Positions 17,732 to 25,152 of a stretch of 64,000 nucleotides of DNA are shown in pieces (the first letter of the stretch is position 1; each line of letters opens with the position of its first letter). Source of the DNA: Gracilimonas amylolytica (lineage in GTDB: Bacteria; Bacteroidota; Rhodothermia; Balneolales; Balneolaceae); contig NZ_PQBS01000007.1 in the NCBI RefSeq assembly GCF_002911695.1, forward strand, positions 62,001 to 126,000, given 5' to 3'. Made by a program: the position numbers and the translations under genes. Under the pieces are notes generated by a model. That model did not search any database. It was not told the DNA's origin and worked only from the letters and a program-made list of their open reading frames with translations.

Positions 17732-18746
17732 CTGTAAAATTTTGAGAAATGTGAGAACTGATAAATTCCTTCAACTCATTTTGATCATTAAATAAATGAA
17801 CATTGGGTTTACCTGATTCCTCAGACAAACATCCAATATTTGGAGCTATGATCGTTTTTTGAAAAGCAAGAGCCATGTGATAACTCCCCGATGAAAGGAT
17901 CTCTCTATAATTGAATACGGCAATGTCAGATGCTGAGTAGAACCAGCTTACCCGGTCTTCTTCTACGAAATGGGGGATAACCCTGATCCGTTCATCCGAT
18001 TCTTCGTACACACTTAATTTCTTGTATAATTTTTCATTTCCTTTTTTGACCGGACCAACGATCATCAACTTACATTTCAGGTCATATTCCATAATAAGTG
18101 TGGCTACAAGATCCATTCTCTTGTAGCGGCTAATATTGCCAAACATGAGTAAAACAGTTTCATCATCATTGATATCAACTGCATACCGGGTTCTTAAAAG
18201 TTCCCTGGCTTCAAACTTATCCATAGGATCCAATGGATAAGAAGGATGGGGTATTACATGAAATTTATCCCTGTCACACATCAGCCGGTTAGACATGATA
18301 TCAACAGCTTTGTTACAATGAACATGCAGAGCCTTTGACCATTTAGCCATTTTGCGATGGAGGTACAGATGAAGGTCTAAATATTTACGGTCGTGAGGAA
18401 ACTCGTTGTGAATGGTCCAGATCACGGTTCCACCCAGCTTCTGAAACACATAGATACAAAATAACTTCCATGGCATTCCCAGCAATGATTTAACATCCTG
18501 GAATTCGAACCAATGATAGTGCAGAATCGAGTTTCGGTTTGAAAGAATAGCCGCGATCAATTTAAAATGGTCAAAAATACTAATTGATCTGATCTTAAGA
18601 TCATTGCCTTCGATCAGGTCTTTGTACAGAAGGTATAGGTAATCGGTTTTTTTATGGGTGAACCGGATGAGCGGAACCACATATACTTTTTTGGCATCCG
18701 GATTAATTGAGTGATAAAGGTTCTTTAAAGCTTCTGAGTGACTCAT
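17718..18746 (-). CDS. Glycosyltransferase, GT-B fold
   Basis: A 342-residue protein with a GT-B C-terminal half: VLLMFGNISRYKRMD (start of the nucleotide-sugar domain), LMIVGPVKKGNE, VEEDRVSWFYSASDIAVFNYREILSSG and IIAPNIGCLSEE. The N-terminal half contains HYHWFEFQD and TIHNEFPHD, patterns seen in family 4-like transferases that act on lipid-linked sugars. It follows the PorV-like gene by only 3 bases and overlaps the flippase gene, so it belongs to the same operon. Donor and acceptor are unknown. Confidence 0.82.
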   Translation of the reverse strand: MSHSEALKNLYHSINPDAKKVYVVPLIRFTHKKTDYLYLLYKDLIEGNDLKIRSISIFDHFKLIAAILSNRNSILHYHWFEFQDVKSLLGMPWKLFCIYVFQKLGGTVIWTIHNEFPHDRKYLDLHLYLHRKMAKWSKALHVHCNKAVDIMSNRLMCDRDKFHVIPHPSYPLDPMDKFEARELLRTRYAVDINDDETVLLMFGNISRYKRMDLVATLIMEYDLKCKLMIVGPVKKGNEKLYKKLSVYEESDERIRVIPHFVEEDRVSWFYSASDIAVFNYREILSSGSYHMALAFQKTIIAPNIGCLSEESGKPNVHLFNDQNELKEFISSHISQNFTDGKA

Positions 18747-18749
18747 AAC

Positions 18750-19694
18750 CTAAAACGTATATTGAATTCCCAGTGAATGCGCGGTGCCAAATCCGGTTTC
18801 AAAAGGCAGTAAGGCGTAGTTGAAATTCAGATCTCCGGTAAAAAGAGAAACTCCAAAAGAAAGTGGTCTTTCCGTATCTCCGGTTCGGTATCCGGTGCTA
18901 AGCTCAATGCTATCAGAAACAGTTAATGATAAAGCTAAGTTGAAGAAATCTTGAGTTAATTGAGTTGCTGATCCTGAGTCAGCTTCGTTTTTATCCATGG
19001 GGTACACATAATCTGCTGCCAGTGAAACAGTTATTGGCATGGATTCATTTTTAGGAGGGCTAAATGTGAAGACATTACCGGAAGCACCAAACCTTATAAA
19101 TCGTGGGATTTCGGTTGCCTCGGCATTTAGTTTTTCCATTTCACCTAAATTATTGGCAGAGAACCCAAGATTAACCCTGTCATTCAAGATGGAAGCTGCC
19201 GCTCCAAAATTAAAAGCATACCCGTTGGCTGTGTAAGTAAAAACTTCCTCTCTAAGATATTGAGCAGACACTCCCAGGGAAACCTGATTCAATTTATAAG
19301 CATAAGCTGTAGCAAGTGAAAGGTACTGAACAGAGAAATTGCCATTACTTTGGCCGGGCCGGTTGTACTGTTCATAATCATTGGCTCCGCTATTGTAGAA
19401 AGCAAAAGCTAAAGCACTGTTTTTCTTGAGTACGTTTATTCCCCCAAACACATTCTTAATATCTGCAATCCAAAAAGTATAGGACAGATCCAGGGAAGAG
19501 TTCTCATTAAAAACTAGTAAAGCCGGGTTGCTAAATATTGAATTCGAACCATCGGGAATGGAAGTTGTAGCCTCAGCTTTAGATAAGGCATACGTTGATG
19601 GACTGATAGTAAGCAGATCCAACCCACCATTTTGAGCCATACCGGTTTGAACACAAGCAAATAAAAGGATAAAAAGCAGGCTTAAGGTTTTCAT
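18750..19694 (-). CDS. PorV/PorQ-like outer-membrane beta-barrel protein
   Basis: A 314-residue protein with a cleavable signal peptide (MKTLSLLFILLFACVQTGMAQ) and a C-terminal Phe, typical of outer-membrane barrels. The NPALLVF segment after the first strand and the many alternating strands resemble the PorV/PorQ (FadL-like) family, which shuttles type IX secretion cargo to the surface attachment complex. It overlaps the preceding PorV-like gene by 4 bases. The two paralogues are only distantly similar. It could also be a general FadL-type barrel, but the cargo gene two places upstream favours a T9SS role. Confidence 0.75.
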   Translation of the reverse strand: MKTLSLLFILLFACVQTGMAQNGGLDLLTISPSTYALSKAEATTSIPDGSNSIFSNPALLVFNENSSLDLSYTFWIADIKNVFGGINVLKKNSALAFAFYNSGANDYEQYNRPGQSNGNFSVQYLSLATAYAYKLNQVSLGVSAQYLREEVFTYTANGYAFNFGAAASILNDRVNLGFSANNLGEMEKLNAEATEIPRFIRFGASGNVFTFSPPKNESMPITVSLAADYVYPMDKNEADSGSATQLTQDFFNLALSLTVSDSIELSTGYRTGDTERPLSFGVSLFTGDLNFNYALLPFETGFGTAHSLGIQYTF

Positions 19695-20743
19695 AAGTTC
19701 AACCGAAGTGAAAATACATGCATATTTGATAATCTGTATGGCTCTTTAACAAAAGCATAATCAATGGATGGCTTTAAATGATCAAAGGGTAAATGTATTG
19801 AAAATCCGGTACTGAGATTCCAGCTATCTGAATTTTCAAGGGAAGGCAAACCCCAGCCTCCACGAAGGGTGAATCGTTCATGCAGATCAACCGAGCTTCC
19901 GAACCTCAACTGTGAAAGGGTGGAGGTCACATCTTCACTGATCTTTTGTGTAGTCGGAATACCTTCTATGAGGATGATCTGTTGTGAGGTCAACTCTGTT
20001 TTGCTGATCAGATATTCATAATCTGCTGATACAGTCCACTTGGATGCTTCATAGGCGGTTCCGATTGTCAGGCGTGTAGGGAATTCATCAAGGGTGTTTT
20101 GAGCCTGATCAAGTCCATATAAACTTTGAGAATTCCAGTTATAACCGGCAAAGAGATCTTTGATGGACAAGGCAATATTAAAGTCTGATTCTGTTTTCAG
20201 GAGTACGCCAACATCAATACCAAAACTTGTGGCTTTTTCTAATTCAGGATGATAATCAGCCATGCTGAATTTCAACCCAATGCCGCCGTAGAATTTTTCA
20301 CTAAGCCGGATCCCAAAATCACCTCTGAGTTGGAGGTCAGCTGCATCAAATTGCCCTGTGGGGTATCCACTTACGCTTCTTCCATCAATATCTCTGATAC
20401 CGGTATGGATGATCATAAACGACATTCCGGCACTGGGCGGCAGTTGAAAGTGAACTCCGGCAGTCTGTAAGTATCGGTCAAATTCCATGGATGCTATGGA
20501 AAGATCTGTTTGCTTTTGCTGAGCTTCAGAAGCGGCTAAAGCAGGATTATAAAAGGAATAAATACCTTGTGAGGTTACGGCAGACATAGCATTGCCCATG
20601 GCTAATCCCCGGGCGCTGAAACCCGTATGTAAAGCCCCTCCTGCAAAACCTCCGTCCTGAGCATGCAAAATTCCCGGAATGGACAACATCATCAAGAAGA
20701 AGCATCTATAAACTAAATGATATGTTTTATGTGTGAGAGTCAT
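19691..20743 (-). CDS. PorV/PorQ-family outer-membrane protein
   Basis: A 350-residue outer-membrane barrel. After a signal peptide (cleavage near AQDGG) comes GFSARGLAMGNAMSAVTSQG followed by FYNPALAA. The RGLAMGNA...NPA pattern is the clearest mark of the PorV/UPF0164 family, which includes P. gingivalis PorV, the type IX secretion shuttle. The barrel continues to a short C-terminal strand ending in RLNL. It overlaps the gene for the sorting-domain protein by 4 bases, which suggests that it handles that cargo. That link is inferred from gene order. Confidence 0.83.
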   Translation of the reverse strand: MTLTHKTYHLVYRCFFLMMLSIPGILHAQDGGFAGGALHTGFSARGLAMGNAMSAVTSQGIYSFYNPALAASEAQQKQTDLSIASMEFDRYLQTAGVHFQLPPSAGMSFMIIHTGIRDIDGRSVSGYPTGQFDAADLQLRGDFGIRLSEKFYGGIGLKFSMADYHPELEKATSFGIDVGVLLKTESDFNIALSIKDLFAGYNWNSQSLYGLDQAQNTLDEFPTRLTIGTAYEASKWTVSADYEYLISKTELTSQQIILIEGIPTTQKISEDVTSTLSQLRFGSSVDLHERFTLRGGWGLPSLENSDSWNLSTGFSIHLPFDHLKPSIDYAFVKEPYRLSNMHVFSLRLNL

Positions 20744-22341
20744 CCTGTTAGGAGAATTTTACCTGATATTTGTCTGTTTCCCGATTCTATCACATAAATA
20801 TACGGGCCGGTTGGAACCGATCTGCCCTGAGTGTCTTTACCGTCCCAGATGGCTTCATAGGTTCCTGAACTCATTTGAGTACCCTTAATTTCTTTCACCA
20901 GATTCATGGATCGGTCAAAGATCCGGATCTTGGTATTCTGTGTTTCAGTAATTTCAAATTTTATTCTCACCACTTCATGAATTCTTGGTGAAAATGGATT
21001 GGGGTAGGCGTAAGATGTAACAGATTTTGCATCAGGTTGATAGATATTTCCACCTTGTAATGGGAAATTTACCCGGGTGATCTCCCAATTCTGACCTAGA
21101 TCATTGGTCGAGGCTAAACCATCTTCGGTACCTATCCAAACGCGATCAGTGGTTGAAGCTACGGAATAGAACTGTGCACTGCTTTTTATGAAAGCATTTG
21201 GGCTCATTATTTGTGGTGAACGGATCCATGTATCGCCACCATTATTTGAAATAAAAAGTCCGTTATCGCCGGCAGCAAACACATAGCCATCTTTTAATCC
21301 GATATCGTTGATCCGTTCCCCGATCAGTGTTTGCCGGAATGTATCACCGCCATCATCAGTGTAAACCAATCCTTGGGTTTCCTGCGAATCTGCTACCCAA
21401 TTGGTCAACCAGATCCTCCCGGTCGAGGTATCTTCTCGAATTCTGATCACCCAGTTTCCCAGCAAACCATCCGAACCGTTATTGAATCGGATGTGTCGCC
21501 ATCTGATGCTGTCAGTTGGGGCTGTAAGCGCATTATCTGATATGTTCACGCCTCCGGCACTTCCAAACCAAACACGGTCCTGGGAATCGATCAGCAGTCC
21601 AAATCCAAGAAGATTATTATCAAAGCGTGGGTCATAACGGTTCACGTCCTGCCCATAAACCGTGGAATTCCACTGGTAGATATTATCCGGCACCAGTTCT
21701 TCAGAATTGAAGGGTGGTAGAATGATCCTTTCCCAGCTTTCTCCAAGATCGCTGCTTCTGAGTAATCCTGAAGCCCAGGTAGCCGCTAAGATCACATCTC
21801 CCTGATGATCGATAGAGTATGGAGGTGATTGTTCCCTGACGGTATTTCTGATCCTGTTATACGTTTCGCCACCATAATTAAATGCAATATCACAATCAGG
21901 GTCATATGAATCTGAATCTGTATCACAATCACCGGAAGGTTCAGGGTCTGTAGGAAAGGAATTAAAGTCCCAGGTTGAACCTCCATCAATACTAATATAA
22001 AACCCATAACCGGAAGGGATTGATCCATTTATGGTTTCCGATGAAAAACCCAGACCGGCCACTACGGTGTCCTGCGACAGGGAAAGTGAAAAGACACGGC
22101 CAACCCCATTATTTACGCTATCAGCATTGGGAGGGGTGAACCAATCCGGTTCATTTGCAATATTTCGGTTCAGTGCCGGACTGATCCACAGGGTATCTCC
22201 GTAAGCAGCCATTGTGCTTACACTGTTTTGGCGGATACTATTAAAAGTATCATTGTTTGAATCCTGAGGACCAAATATCTGGGCTTTGGCCAGTAAGGGT
22301 AGCAACACAAGGTATGTTATGAGCGTAAAAGCTTTTTTCAT
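20740..22341 (-). CDS. Secreted BNR-repeat beta-propeller with C-terminal T9SS-type sorting domain
   Basis: A 533-residue exported protein. Signal peptide at 1-20. Five Asp-box (BNR) motifs are visible at about 117-124 (SIDGGSTW), 196-203 (SSDLGESW), 328-335 (TDDGGDTF), 365-372 (SNNGGDTW) and 412-419 (TNDLGQNW), indicating a sialidase/VPS10-like beta-propeller. An Asp-rich segment at 138-151 may bind calcium. Residues about 445-533 form a FlgD-like/type A sorting domain beginning at YPNPF and ending KILLTG, the signal for type IX secretion. Catalytic sialidase residues are not evident, so a binding or structural role is as likely as an enzyme. It lies between a lipoprotein and two PorV-like genes. 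Confidence 0.85.
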   Translation of the reverse strand: MKKAFTLITYLVLLPLLAKAQIFGPQDSNNDTFNSIRQNSVSTMAAYGDTLWISPALNRNIANEPDWFTPPNADSVNNGVGRVFSLSLSQDTVVAGLGFSSETINGSIPSGYGFYISIDGGSTWDFNSFPTDPEPSGDCDTDSDSYDPDCDIAFNYGGETYNRIRNTVREQSPPYSIDHQGDVILAATWASGLLRSSDLGESWERIILPPFNSEELVPDNIYQWNSTVYGQDVNRYDPRFDNNLLGFGLLIDSQDRVWFGSAGGVNISDNALTAPTDSIRWRHIRFNNGSDGLLGNWVIRIREDTSTGRIWLTNWVADSQETQGLVYTDDGGDTFRQTLIGERINDIGLKDGYVFAAGDNGLFISNNGGDTWIRSPQIMSPNAFIKSSAQFYSVASTTDRVWIGTEDGLASTNDLGQNWEITRVNFPLQGGNIYQPDAKSVTSYAYPNPFSPRIHEVVRIKFEITETQNTKIRIFDRSMNLVKEIKGTQMSSGTYEAIWDGKDTQGRSVPTGPYIYVIESGNRQISGKILLTG

Positions 22342-23144
22342 TCTACCAGTGTAAAGGTTGTTTTTACGGTATCACTCACTAGTCCCGACCGATCAATGGC
22401 ATAATAGAATATGTTGTAGGAATCCGGTTGGTTTTCAGAATTAACGGGAAAAGTGAGAGTGTACAATGAATCATTGGCGGTTTGATCTCCGAAAGATTGT
22501 CCGTCATCAAATAATTCAAATGGGGAATTTGCTGCTTCACCATTAGTTTGGCTGATCAACCTTAAAAAGACTCCCTCAATATTATTTTGACCATCCTCAT
22601 CAGTTACTTTTGCCATAAATCTGATGTTTTCAGTCCCTGATAGTGGAATAGAATATTCGGTTGGATTATCCGCATTGATAATTTCGGGTTGTGAATTTGA
22701 AATACCGCTTACACGGGTCACACTTTGAGCATAATTTCCATTTCCTGATTCGTCTGTAACTGTGACCACTACCAGAATATTAGTCGTGGTGGATGTAGAT
22801 ATTGTGTATGGAATCTCCTCAATAAATGTACCGTTACCACCTGTGATGGGGTTTAAGGGAATAGCCCCCTCAATACTTTTGTCCGGTTCTTGGATATCTG
22901 TCACTGAGAATGTGATGTGGGTTGTTTCGGTAATTTCTCCGATTTGTGCGGAAAGTTCGAGGGATAATGTTGTGTCAAACACTTGATCCGTTTGTCCTCT
23001 AAAATCTACCACACCTGGTGTGACGTTTAACTGTTTTATATAGGATGTAGCATCCGGAACTTTATCCTCAATTCCTGTTTCACAACCCGCAAAAAGGACT
23101 AAACAGAGACAAAGACCGCCTATGAACGTAAGTAAGTGATTCAT
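22338..23144 (-). CDS. Lipoprotein with two Ig-like domains
   Basis: A 268-residue probable outer-membrane or surface lipoprotein (lipobox LFAGC, acceptor Cys at about 20). The remainder is predicted all-beta: one domain at about 30-140 and one at about 150-268, each with the alternating pattern of Ig/fibronectin-like sandwiches (VTVTDESGNGNY, then TDEDGQNNIEGVFLRL and FYYAIDRSGLVSDTV, which resembles periplasmic cadherin-like modules). It is the first gene of the nine-gene minus-strand operon and overlaps the propeller gene by 4 bases. No enzymatic motif was seen. It may help present the propeller at the surface. Confidence 0.75.
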   Translation of the reverse strand: MNHLLTFIGGLCLCLVLFAGCETGIEDKVPDATSYIKQLNVTPGVVDFRGQTDQVFDTTLSLELSAQIGEITETTHITFSVTDIQEPDKSIEGAIPLNPITGGNGTFIEEIPYTISTSTTTNILVVVTVTDESGNGNYAQSVTRVSGISNSQPEIINADNPTEYSIPLSGTENIRFMAKVTDEDGQNNIEGVFLRLISQTNGEAANSPFELFDDGQSFGDQTANDSLYTLTFPVNSENQPDSYNIFYYAIDRSGLVSDTVKTTFTLVE

Positions 23145-23233
23145 TTAATGTGTAAGTGAGATTCACATCAATGTTAAGCATTGAAAAAACCTAAGTCCAC
23201 TTAATCATTTATTGCGACAAAACCGGATTTCAT

Positions 23234-23265
23234 ATTGCATGTACTTGCTCAGCCCGTTATATTCG
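23234..23265 (+). promoter_or_regulatory. Candidate trp operon promoter
   Basis: ATTG at 23234-23237, 20 bases, then TATATTCG at 23258-23265, a one-mismatch TAnnTTTG box. It lies just upstream of the trp leader ATG at 23273, which would make the leader peptide nearly leaderless. The 23145-23272 region is a divergent promoter zone; it also contains a 6-bp inverted repeat TCAATG/CATTGA at 23168-23184. Confidence 0.4.
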
Positions 23266-23272
23266 TCGCGTT

Positions 23273-23347
23273 ATGAAAATCGAATTAACTCAAATGCACA
23301 ATTGGTGGTGGCCTGTTATAGAAAATAACAGTGGGATTGCTATGTGA
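23273..23347 (+). CDS. trpL: trp operon leader peptide
   Basis: A 24-codon reading frame (MKIELTQMHNWWWPVIENNS..., ending GIAM) with three consecutive TGG tryptophan codons at positions 11-13 (23303-23311). It lies about 145 bases before trpE and is overlapped and followed by mutually exclusive RNA hairpins ending in a terminator. This is the standard design of a Trp-sensing leader peptide: ribosome stalling at the Trp codons when charged tRNA-Trp is scarce controls whether the terminator forms. No function beyond regulation is expected. It is too short for ordinary gene callers and is identified from the Trp run and the matching RNA structures. Confidence 0.93.
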   Translation: MKIELTQMHNWWWPVIENNSGIAM

Positions 23348-23387
23348 TTGAGCATTTGAAAAAGAAATTAAAGAAAAACCCACTGTT
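23313..23387 (+). promoter_or_regulatory. trp attenuator: pause hairpin and antiterminator segments
   Basis: Segment 1 CTGTTAT (23313-23319) pairs perfectly with ATAACAG (23325-23331), loop AGAAA; this starts two bases after the last Trp codon. The overlapping segment 2 AACAGTGGG (23327-23335) is perfectly complementary (9 bp) to segment 3 CCCACTGTT (23379-23387), which is also the left arm of the terminator. A ribosome stalled on the Trp codons covers segment 1 and frees segment 2 to form the antiterminator. A ribosome that reaches the stop codon (23345-23347) covers segment 2 and lets the terminator form. Confidence 0.9.
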
Positions 23388-23408
23388 CTCTGAATGGTGG
23401 GTTTTTTT
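23377..23408 (+). terminator. trp attenuator terminator
   Basis: The left arm 23377-23388 (AACCCACTGTTC) pairs with 23392-23403 (GAATGGTGGGTT) around a TCT loop, including two G-U pairs, and runs into seven T residues (23402-23408). It lies between the leader peptide and trpE and is mutually exclusive with the antiterminator. Confidence 0.93.
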
Positions 23409-23421
23409 GTTTGTGGAGATT

Positions 23422-23474
23422 GGTTAATGGTTAATTGCAGAATGATTATTCGTGATTACAATTAACTAATAACC
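23422..23474. repeat. TTAACC-type palindromic intergenic repeat, copy 1
   Basis: The 16-base left arm GGTTAATGGTTAATTG (23422-23437) and right arm CAATTAACTAATAACC (23459-23474) match at 14 of 16 paired positions. Similar arms recur at 26151-26219 and 48074-48121. It lies between the attenuator and trpE. Confidence 0.6.
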
Positions 23475-23490
23475 TTTAACGAATTAGTAA

Positions 23491-24951
23491 ATGAACAAAG
23501 AACAATTTTTAGAACTTAGTGAAGAATACACGGCCATACCGGTGTACCGGAGGTTATTGGCGGATGTTCTTACGCCCGTGTCTCTATTTATGAACATTCG
23601 TGAAGGAGCCAGTCATCCGTTTTTACTTGAATCGGTAGAAGGAGGTGAGCAACTTGCCCGTTATTCCTTCATTGGTCGAAATCCCTATCAGGATCTCCAT
23701 TTTGATGGTGAGGAAACAAGGCTTTCCCGACATGGTGAAACTGAAATCGTAAAATCACCTTACTTCGAAAAACTAAAAGAACTTACCACGGCCTATACTG
23801 AACCTACGCTTCCGGAACTTCCCCGATTAAAGGGAGGAGCCGTTGGGTTTTCAGCATATGATACATTTCGCCAGGTAGAACACCTGCCTAACATACCCAA
23901 AGATGACCTGAACCTCCCTGAGGCTATTTGGGCATTTTATGATGAGATCTTTGCTTTCGATCATGTTAAGCATCAGGTGGTTTTGATAAAGACCGTTTTT
24001 GTAGAGGAAGAAGATGATCTCATTGAAGCGTACCAGAAAGCACAGAAAAGTTTAGATACAATGGAATCGGCTGCCTTAGATTCTAATTATCAGAACCGAC
24101 CGTTTAGCATTGATACGGAATCCCTGAGCAGCAACATGAATCAGGATTATTTTGAGAAGATCGTCCAAAAAGGAAAAGATTATATTTATGAGGGCGATAT
24201 TTTTCAGGTGGTGCTATCGCAGCGATTTGAGGCGGATATGAGCGGTGATCCTTTTATGTTATACCGGGCACTGCGTATGGTCAATCCCTCTCCATACCTG
24301 TTCTATCTGGATTTTGAGGATTTTCAGTTGGTAGGTTCTTCTCCTGAAGTGTTAGTACGTGTTCAGGAAGGGGAAACGCGAGTGCTGCCGATTGCCGGAA
24401 CCCGTCCCCGGGGTAGCACACATGAGGAAGATCTGGCTTTGGAAGAGGACCTCAAGAATGATCCCAAAGAGGTAGCTGAACACATCATGCTGGTGGATCT
24501 TGGACGAAATGATCTTTCTCGAGTTTGTAAACCCGGTTCCGTAAAGATGGAACGAAATCAGGTGATCGAGCGATATTCTCATGTGATGCATATTGTGAGT
24601 GATGTGGTTGGTGAATTACAGGATGATCAAACCTCTGTGGATGCGCTGATGCAGTGTTTCCCGGCCGGTACAGTAAGTGGTGCTCCAAAAATTCGCGCTA
24701 TGGAGATCATTGATGAGCTTGAACCAAGTAAACGAGGTGTTTATGCCGGAGCCGTTGGCTATTTTGATTTTTCCGGGAATATGGATACTTGTATTGCCAT
24801 CCGCACGATGGTAGTCACCGATAACAAAGCCTATATTCAGGCGGGAGCGGGAATCGTGGCTGATAGTGATCCATCCAAAGAATTTGAAGAAACACAAAAC
24901 AAGGCAGGTGCACTCATTCAGGCACTTAGCGTAGCTTTGGATATACAATGA
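23491..24951 (+). CDS. trpE: Anthranilate synthase component I
   Basis: The 486-residue catalytic subunit that converts chorismate to anthranilate using ammonia from TrpG. The N-terminal feedback site LLESVEGGEQLARYSF (residues about 47-62) carries the LLES Trp-binding motif. The C-terminal chorismate-binding domain shows GSSPEVLVRV, GTRPRG, VDLGRNDLSRV, SHVMHIVSDVVGEL and PAGTVSGAPKIRAMEIIDEL. It is the first structural gene after the attenuator, so its synthesis should rise when tRNA-Trp charging falls, while the protein itself should be inhibited by tryptophan. Its component II is encoded after trpS. Confidence 0.97.
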   Translation: MNKEQFLELSEEYTAIPVYRRLLADVLTPVSLFMNIREGASHPFLLESVEGGEQLARYSFIGRNPYQDLHFDGEETRLSRHGETEIVKSPYFEKLKELTTAYTEPTLPELPRLKGGAVGFSAYDTFRQVEHLPNIPKDDLNLPEAIWAFYDEIFAFDHVKHQVVLIKTVFVEEEDDLIEAYQKAQKSLDTMESAALDSNYQNRPFSIDTESLSSNMNQDYFEKIVQKGKDYIYEGDIFQVVLSQRFEADMSGDPFMLYRALRMVNPSPYLFYLDFEDFQLVGSSPEVLVRVQEGETRVLPIAGTRPRGSTHEEDLALEEDLKNDPKEVAEHIMLVDLGRNDLSRVCKPGSVKMERNQVIERYSHVMHIVSDVVGELQDDQTSVDALMQCFPAGTVSGAPKIRAMEIIDELEPSKRGVYAGAVGYFDFSGNMDTCIAIRTMVVTDNKAYIQAGAGIVADSDPSKEFEETQNKAGALIQALSVALDIQ

Positions 24952-24956
24952 TTGGA

Positions 24957-24985
24957 ATCCACGGAGCACATAGAGTTTCACGGAG
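24957..24985. repeat. CACGGAG-type intergenic repeat fragment
   Basis: ATCCACGGAGCACATAGAG then TTTCACGGAG resembles widespread CACGGAG...CACAGAG intergenic repeats found in many bacterial genomes. It lies six bases after trpE, next to a second palindrome at 25009-25104. The family comparison is from memory. Confidence 0.45.
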
Positions 24986-25008
24986 TTTTGAAGAAGAACA
25001 TGTTGCAG

Positions 25009-25104
25009 AACTTGCGAGCGTCCAACGGTCCTTGCAGCGTTCGGATTTCGATTTAAAAAGCTTTTATCCGCAAAGCTCGCAGGTCTTAGCAGGCGCTGCG
25101 AGTT
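25009..25104. repeat. Long imperfect palindrome between trpE and trpS
   Basis: The left part AACTTGCGAGCG...GCGTTCGGA and the right part TCCGCAAAGCTCGCAGG...CGCTGCGAGTT are imperfect inverted copies of about 38 bases around an AT-rich centre containing TTTAAAAAGCTTTTA. It forms a G+C-rich foldback in the 201-base trpE-trpS gap, which otherwise holds only the CACGGAG fragment. Confidence 0.6.
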
Positions 25105-25152
25105 TGCTCATTTTGAAATTGAATTAATTTTAAGAACTGATAAAACTGATCA

